A stretch of DNA of 10,601 nucleotides from Natrialbaceae archaeon B1-Br10_E2g27 (lineage in GTDB: Archaea; Halobacteriota; Halobacteria; Halobacteriales; Natrialbaceae), in contig LKMM01000057.1 in the NCBI GenBank assembly GCA_001563885.1, forward strand, positions 1 to 10,601, read 5' to 3'. A program made the position numbers and the translations under genes. The notes under the pieces were generated by a model. The model saw only the letters and a list, made by a program, of their open reading frames with translations, was not told where the DNA came from and made no database searches. How positions within the stretch are numbered: position 1 is the first letter of the stretch; the number at the start of each line of letters is the position of its first letter. This document shows positions 6,762 through 10,601 of the stretch, in pieces.

Positions 6762-7919
6762 TTACGTCCGTTCGTCGACGAACGCTTCGATCCGGGTCAG
6801 TGCCTCGCGTAAGTCCGACAGGCCGGTGGCATAGGAGACCCGGAGATGACCCTCGCCGCCCGCGCCGAAGACGTCGCCTGGAACCACAGCGACACCCTGC
6901 TCGCGCAACACGCCTTCGGCGAACTCCTCGGCAGTGAGGCCGGCGGGAACTTCGGGAAAACAGTAAAATGCGCCTTTGGCCTCGAAGACGTCCATGCCGA
7001 TCTCGCGAAACCGCGAGAGAACAAACCGACGTCGTCGATCGTACTGGTCGACCATCTCACGGACGTCTGACCCACAGCTTGAAAGTGCCTCTAAGGCGGC
7101 ATACTGAGCGGTCGTCGGCGCAGATAGCATGGTATACTGGTGAATTTTGTTCATCGCGGCGATGGCATCGGCGGGTCCAAGTGCATAGCCAAGCCGGAGG
7201 CCGGTCATCGCGTGGGCCTTCGAGAAGCCATTGAAGACGATCGTCCGCTCGCGCATGCCCGGGAGCGTCGCGATCGAGGTATGTTCGCCTTCGTAGGTGA
7301 GTTCGGCGTAAATTTCATCCGCAAGGACGGTCAGGTCGTGTTCACGGGCGAACTCGGCGACTGGCTCGAGGTCGGCTTCAGTCATGATCGCACCTGTCGG
7401 GTTGTTCGGATAACAGAGCACGAGCATGTCTGCCTCGGACGCGCCAGCGCGCTCGAGGGCCGAAACGGTGAGCCGAAACTCGTCTTCCTCGCGTGTCGGA
7501 ACCGCGAGTGGCTCGCCGCCGGCGAAGATGACCCCGGGTTCGTATGAGATGTACGATGGCTGGGCGATGGCGACGGTTTCGCCGGGATCGACGAACGCCC
7601 GGAAGGCGAGGTCGACGGCCTCGCTTGCACCCGCTGTGACGATAATTTCTTCGTCTGGATCGTAGCCCAGATCGAATCGATCTGTGACATAGTTTGCGAT
7701 TGCCACTCGCAGGTCTTTGCGACCGCGGTTTGCCGTATAGGACGTTTTTCCTTGTTCTAAGGAGGTGATGGCGGCGTCTCTGGCGGCCCACGGCGTCGAG
7801 AAGTCGGGTTCACCGACCCCAAGCGAGATCACCTCATCGCGTTCTTCGGCGATTTCGAAGAATCGGCGGATGCCAGACGGCGGCACTGTCTGGACCCGGT
7901 CTGCTAGGTCGAAGGTCAT
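6762..7919 (-). CDS. Class I/II pyridoxal-phosphate aminotransferase
   Basis: This 385-residue fold-type I aminotransferase is of the archaeal AspC/aromatic aminotransferase type (aminotransferase I-gamma-like). It moves the amino group between an amino acid and a 2-oxo acid in the cytoplasm. Motifs are GVGEPDF (34-40), TAGASEA (95-101), YPNNPTG with Asn173 (170-176), LADEIYAEL with Asp201 and Tyr204, and the PLP lysine K234 in GFSKAHAMTGLRLGY. Arg360 in HLRVSYA binds the substrate carboxylate. All catalytic residues are present. The start codon ATG 7919 overlaps the stop of the upstream Lrp-type gene as ATGA, and no Shine-Dalgarno is visible, so translation is probably coupled. Pairing with an Lrp regulator suggests amino-acid-responsive expression; the exact substrate (Asp, Ala, aromatic or branched) cannot be read from sequence. 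Confidence 0.94.
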   Translation of the reverse strand: MTFDLADRVQTVPPSGIRRFFEIAEERDEVISLGVGEPDFSTPWAARDAAITSLEQGKTSYTANRGRKDLRVAIANYVTDRFDLGYDPDEEIIVTAGASEAVDLAFRAFVDPGETVAIAQPSYISYEPGVIFAGGEPLAVPTREEDEFRLTVSALERAGASEADMLVLCYPNNPTGAIMTEADLEPVAEFAREHDLTVLADEIYAELTYEGEHTSIATLPGMRERTIVFNGFSKAHAMTGLRLGYALGPADAIAAMNKIHQYTMLSAPTTAQYAALEALSSCGSDVREMVDQYDRRRRFVLSRFREIGMDVFEAKGAFYCFPEVPAGLTAEEFAEGVLREQGVAVVPGDVFGAGGEGHLRVSYATGLSDLREALTRIEAFVDERT

Positions 7920-8401
7920 GGCGAAAACGACAGCCGGTCGTCTTCGTCGCCGTCGCCGAGTTCGATCCCGTGTTCTTTGTAGGAGGTCATCACGTAGTGA
8001 GTGACCGTCTGGGTAATCTCGGGGACGGGCGCGACCTTTTCGCTGACGAACATCGACACCTCACGAATCGAGTCGCCCTCGACTTCCATATCGAAGTCGT
8101 AATCGCCGCTGACAAGCCGCAGGGCTTTCACCTGCGGGAATCGTGCGAGGCGCTCTGCGATATCGCCGTAGCCGGTTTCGCGGTCGAGTTCGACGTTTAA
8201 CTCGACTTCGGCACGAACCTTTTCGTCCTCGAGTTTGTCCCAGTCCACGACCGCCCTGTAGCCACGGACGACGCCTGCACTCTCGAGTTCCTCGATTACG
8301 GCGTCGACCTCGGGCTCTTCGAGGTCGGTCATTCGCGCGATATCGGCCGTGGAGTATCGCGCGTTCTCACGAAGCAACTCGAGCACCTCGCGTTCGCTCA
8401 T
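7916..8401 (-). CDS. Lrp/AsnC family transcriptional regulator
   Basis: This 161-residue regulator has an N-terminal winged helix-turn-helix (about 1-50: EVLELLRENARYSTADIARM, then a recognition region PEVDAVIEELESAGVVRGY). It is followed by an RAM ligand-binding and oligomerisation domain (about 62-140, with VSGDYDFDMEV at 98-108). Family members bind amino acids and control amino-acid genes, often including their own. The C-terminal tail is acidic. ATG 8401 is chosen over in-frame starts further upstream (up to 8497) because it gives the normal family start (MSEREVLELL) and has a TATA-like box 26 nt upstream, meaning a leaderless mRNA. It is the first gene of a two-gene operon with the aminotransferase, overlapping it by 4 nt, and probably regulates that operon. 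Confidence 0.93.
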   Translation of the reverse strand: MSEREVLELLRENARYSTADIARMTDLEEPEVDAVIEELESAGVVRGYRAVVDWDKLEDEKVRAEVELNVELDRETGYGDIAERLARFPQVKALRLVSGDYDFDMEVEGDSIREVSMFVSEKVAPVPEITQTVTHYVMTSYKEHGIELGDGDEDDRLSFSP

Positions 8402-8422
8402 AGTCACAGAAGCGCAAGCGCG

Positions 8423-8430
8423 AGTAAAAA
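8423..8430 (-). promoter_or_regulatory. TATA-like box of the Lrp-aminotransferase operon
   Basis: On the minus strand tttttact is centred about 26 nt before ATG 8401. A small palindrome gcgc-aa-gcgc (8412-8421) lies between it and the start codon, where a bound repressor would block transcription; self-regulation by the Lrp protein is a possible reading. Confidence 0.5.
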
Positions 8431-8546
8431 CGTTGTTCTTCGGTTTCGACGACTGCAAGTAGACGAGACGGGAGACTCGAGGAGACACAGAGTGCAATCC
8501 CTGCTGGAACCGAAAGCCGGGTACTCCTCGGTGACAGTTCGTCGGT

Positions 8547-9059
8547 ATGAAAGTCGTCTCTCTTTCCGGGCCGAGTGACTCGGGGAAAACGACGCTCGTA
8601 GAACGACTGCTCGAGTGCCTTCAGGAGGGCGACGAGCGTGTCGCGACCGTCAAATCGATCCATCACGACATCGAGATCGACACCCCGGATACCGACACCC
8701 ACCGCCATCGGACCGCGGGTGCAGAAACCGTCGTTGGAATCACTCCCGGGTTGACCTTCGACATCAGCACCCGGGCCAAACGGAATCCGCCGCCACTACC
8801 GGAGGGAACGACCGACGACGACCTCCTCGAGGATCCCGAAATTCGGGCACTCTTAAGCGCCCTCGCCCGCCTCGAGCGCCGCGGTTATGACCTCGTCATC
8901 GTCGAAGGCTTCACAAAGGCACGACTCCCGACAATCCTCGTCGGCGACCGGGAACCCGAACGCATCGGCGGCGACATCGTCGGTCGTGGCGACGACGACT
9001 TAGAGTCACTGCTCGAGACGATACACACGCTCGAGGATCGAACCTTTCTCGAGACCTGA
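8547..9059 (+). CDS. mobB: MobB-like P-loop GTPase (molybdopterin-guanine dinucleotide synthesis)
   Basis: This 170-residue protein opens with strand-loop MKVVSLSGPSDSGKTTLVE, a Walker A at residues 8-15 (GPSDSGKT). It continues with VATVKSIHHDIEID and a THRHRTAGAE segment (51-60), which are typical of MobB. VIVEGFTKARLP (118-128) is the MobB counterpart of the conserved EGxK region. MobB binds GTP and assists MobA in adding GMP to molybdopterin for enzymes such as nitrate or DMSO reductases; it is usually not essential. The ATG is preceded by 145 bp shared with the divergent Lrp operon. I see only a weak TATA-like gtact at 8521-8525, fitting a leaderless start. No molybdoenzyme genes lie in the window, and mobA is not adjacent. 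Confidence 0.92.
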   Translation: MKVVSLSGPSDSGKTTLVERLLECLQEGDERVATVKSIHHDIEIDTPDTDTHRHRTAGAETVVGITPGLTFDISTRAKRNPPPLPEGTTDDDLLEDPEIRALLSALARLERRGYDLVIVEGFTKARLPTILVGDREPERIGGDIVGRGDDDLESLLETIHTLEDRTFLET

Positions 9060-9088
9060 TCTCGAAGTTCTTTCTGAACCGACACTCC

Positions 9089-9107
9089 GTTCTATCGAAC
9101 AGTTTTT
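9089..9107 (+). terminator. Possible terminator after mobB
   Basis: A short hairpin gttc-tatc-gaac (9089-9100) is followed by five T (9103-9107), 30 nt after the mobB stop. Archaeal terminators need mainly the T-tract, so this is plausible but weak. Confidence 0.35.
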
Positions 9108-9113
9108 CTCCGC

Positions 9114-9128
9114 CGATAGTCGCTATCG
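9114..9128. repeat. Perfect 6-bp dyad between mobB and the Bat-type regulator
   Basis: cgatag-tcg-ctatcg is a perfect inverted repeat with a 3-nt centre. It could complete the mobB terminator or be an operator upstream of the next gene, whose ATG lies 64 nt downstream. Confidence 0.35.
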
Positions 9129-9191
9129 TCGCTTCTAATTCTGTTGGAAGTGCGGTTAATGCACTCGTCGTTGTACCATATTGTGAAATAC

Positions 9192-9860
9192 ATGACATCC
9201 ATCGCAGATATCGAAATCCCGGCCGACGGAACGGGGGTAGGCGGACTCTTCGAGGCGGTTCCATCGCTCACCTGTGAGATGGAACGGGTCATCGCGTCGG
9301 ACGGACACGGCCTCTGGTTGTCGGGGGCCTCCCAAGACGACGTCGAAGACGCAATAGAGGAGGCATCGGCGATCACCGACTACTCGTTGATCAGCAGCGA
9401 CGAAACGCGGTGGCTCTACGACATCACGTTCGATCCCGACACCGCCGACATCTTCGAGCTCGTTCTCGAGGAAGGCGGGACCGTTCTTTCGGCGTCGGCG
9501 TCGAGCGGGACGTGGCTCATCAGCGTCCGCGTCGTCGACCGCGAGTGTGTAAGTTCGCTGTACGACCGGCTGGTCGAGAACGATCTGTCGGTGACGATCG
9601 TCCGGCTGTACGATCTGGCGGCGGACAGCCACTCCCAGTGTGGCCTGACCCCTCGCCAGTACGAAACGCTCGTCGCGGCGATCGACCACGGCTACTTCGA
9701 AATTCCACGCGAAGTCTCGATGCAGGAACTTTCAGAAGAACTCGATATCTCACACCAGGCGCTTTCGGAGCGACTCCGTCGGGCCTACCGCGCGCTCGTT
9801 ACCTCGGAGCTCAACGTGGCCGAAGAGGAAACTACAGCCCCGACGATGGCGTTGGACTGA
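9192..9860 (+). CDS. Bat-type helix-turn-helix transcriptional regulator
   Basis: This 222-residue protein has the layout of the bacterioopsin-activator (Bat) family, common in haloarchaea. An N-terminal associated sensory-type domain of mixed alpha/beta covers about residues 1-145 (SIADIEIPADGTGVGG at the start, with an ACT-like ending SVTIVRLYDL). The C-terminal HTH_10 domain covers 152-203 (LTPRQYETLVAAIDHGYFEIPREVSM, then SEELDISHQALSERLRRA). It has no PAS or GAF domain of its own, so it is a short member; its signal and targets are unknown. ATG 9192 is chosen over TTG 9144 and ATG 9159 because family members start close to this SIADIEIP segment. A TATA-like gttaat at 9155-9160 is about 34 nt upstream. 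Such genes usually regulate neighbours or distant targets. Confidence 0.9.
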   Translation: MTSIADIEIPADGTGVGGLFEAVPSLTCEMERVIASDGHGLWLSGASQDDVEDAIEEASAITDYSLISSDETRWLYDITFDPDTADIFELVLEEGGTVLSASASSGTWLISVRVVDRECVSSLYDRLVENDLSVTIVRLYDLAADSHSQCGLTPRQYETLVAAIDHGYFEIPREVSMQELSEELDISHQALSERLRRAYRALVTSELNVAEEETTAPTMALD

Positions 9861-9958
9861 TCGCTCGGAAGCCAATAGTCTCACAGAGCGCCACGTTCGA
9901 GACACACGAAAGCGCAAGCACCAGCATTGTACTCCGGGCTGTCCTTGTCCGATGTGCA

Positions 9959-10601
9959 ATGATTTCAGAGTTTACCGACGACGACATCGGCAAGACGGTT
10001 ATCAACGCAAACGACGAGGAAGTCGGCATCGTCGCGGCTGTCGAACATGGCACGGCCCACGTCGAACCGGATCCCGGAATTGCAGACACGATCAAAGCCA
10101 AACTCGGCTGGGGCGGAACCGACGCAGACGCCTACCCACTCGAGGGCGATTCGGTCGCAGAAGTGACCGACGACGCGGTTCACCTCGAGAGCGACCTCGC
10201 TGGAGCCGGTTCGGACACCGGGAGGGAGCCGACGGACACGAGTTCGGACGCTGGAAGCGATATGCCCGGCGACGAACCGGGGATGGGATCTGAAACGACA
10301 GGCAGCGCCGGCGTGGGGACGACTGGCTCTGGGACGGAGACCGACGACGATCTGATGGGTGACGATGACGACGATGATGGGCTGACACACGAAGACGACG
10401 ACAGCCTGATCGGTGACGATGACCGGACGGACGACGACAGCCTGATCGGTGACGATGACCGGACGGACGACGACAGCCTGATCGGCGACGATGACCGGAC
10501 GGAAGATGACAGCCTGATCGGTGACGATGACCGGACGGACGACGACAGCCTGATCGGTGACGATGACGACGATGAGGGGCTGACACACGAAGACGATGAC
10601 G
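9959..10601 (+). CDS. PRC-barrel protein with Asp-rich tandem repeats, 3' partial
   Basis: This ORF starts at ATG 9959 and stays open for 214 codons to the window end. Residues 2-78 look like a PRC-barrel: FTDDDIGKTVINANDEEVGIV, then VEPDP, a basic IKAKLGWG turn, and DAYPLEGDSVAEVTDDAVHL. PRC-barrels mediate binding in RNA processing, photosynthesis and, in archaea, cell division (CdpB family). After it comes a Gly/Ser/Thr linker (about 80-128), then an Asp-rich region with the 12-residue unit DDDSLIGDDDRT repeated from 146. No signal peptide or membrane segment is visible, so a cytoplasmic role is likely. A TATA-like tgtact at 9928-9933 suggests a leaderless mRNA. Function is unknown; the acidic repeat could bind divalent metal ions or a basic partner, or act as a flexible salt-adapted tail. 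Confidence 0.85.
   Translation, partial: MISEFTDDDIGKTVINANDEEVGIVAAVEHGTAHVEPDPGIADTIKAKLGWGGTDADAYPLEGDSVAEVTDDAVHLESDLAGAGSDTGREPTDTSSDAGSDMPGDEPGMGSETTGSAGVGTTGSGTETDDDLMGDDDDDDGLTHEDDDSLIGDDDRTDDDSLIGDDDRTDDDSLIGDDDRTEDDSLIGDDDRTDDDSLIGDDDDDEGLTHEDDD
10358..10601 (+). repeat. 36-bp tandem repeat within a 198-bp higher-order unit
   Basis: Units of 36 bp start at 10394, 10430, 10466, 10502 and 10538; the first three are nearly identical in DNA. The fourth begins gaagat in place of gacgac, and the fifth diverges at its last two codons. The flanking block ggtgacgatgacgacgat followed by ggctgacacacgaagac occurs at 10358 and again at 10556, 198 bp (66 codons) apart. This points to a larger repeat that starts over at the window end. 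Confidence 0.9.

Noticed and set aside
8402..8497. N-terminal extension of the Lrp-type regulator to 8497
   Set aside because: The added 32 residues are basic and unlike the family, and the extension would include the TATA box that serves ATG 8401.
9911..9919. agcgcaagc shared with the Lrp promoter (8411-8419)
   Set aside because: A single 9-mer in GC-rich DNA can recur by chance, and here it lacks the palindromic second half.
9965..10588. A 207-codon open frame on - with VVVRPVIVTDQA-type repeats
   Set aside because: It reads the antisense of the Asp-rich tandem repeat, so the repeat simply keeps both strands open. The + frame has a PRC-barrel and a fitting promoter.

Overview
The window is haloarchaeal chromosomal DNA, most likely from a halophilic archaeon of the Natrialbales/Haloferacales kind. 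The GC content is high, the proteins are very acidic and CTCGAG (Leu-Glu) codon pairs are frequent. Several families are typical of haloarchaea: HalOD1, HalX, Bat-type HTH, and PAS/GAF sensor proteins. Several genes have an archaeal TATA-like box about 27 nt before the start codon, as expected for leaderless transcripts. I see no rRNA, tRNA, CRISPR array, transposase or integrase. Species cannot be fixed from this sequence.

Left part (1-2806): a small four-cysteine zinc-ribbon ORF overlaps a HalOD1-domain ORF. A 277-bp gap follows, holding a large imperfect inverted repeat (391-521), and then purL, a purine biosynthesis gene that appears leaderless. Second part (2895-5322): a receiver-HalX response regulator on + runs tail to tail, with 4 bp between stops, into a PAS-PAS-GAF histidine-kinase-like protein on -. 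That protein has lost its H-box histidine and its key ATP-binding residues, so it looks like a pseudokinase.

Third part (5534-8401, all -): an ornithine cyclodeaminase/mu-crystallin family oxidoreductase has an operator-like cluster of three half-sites upstream. Behind it lies a two-gene operon in which an Lrp/AsnC regulator overlaps a class I aminotransferase by ATGA. Right part (8547-end, all +): a MobB-like P-loop protein, a Bat-type HTH regulator, and a PRC-barrel protein with a 12-residue Asp-rich tandem repeat. The last gene runs off the window.

Overall this is core metabolism (purines, amino acids, molybdopterin cofactor) interleaved with sensory and regulatory genes. The items most worth a second look are the pseudokinase next to the HalX regulator, the long inverted repeat before purL, and the expanding acidic repeat in the PRC-barrel protein.
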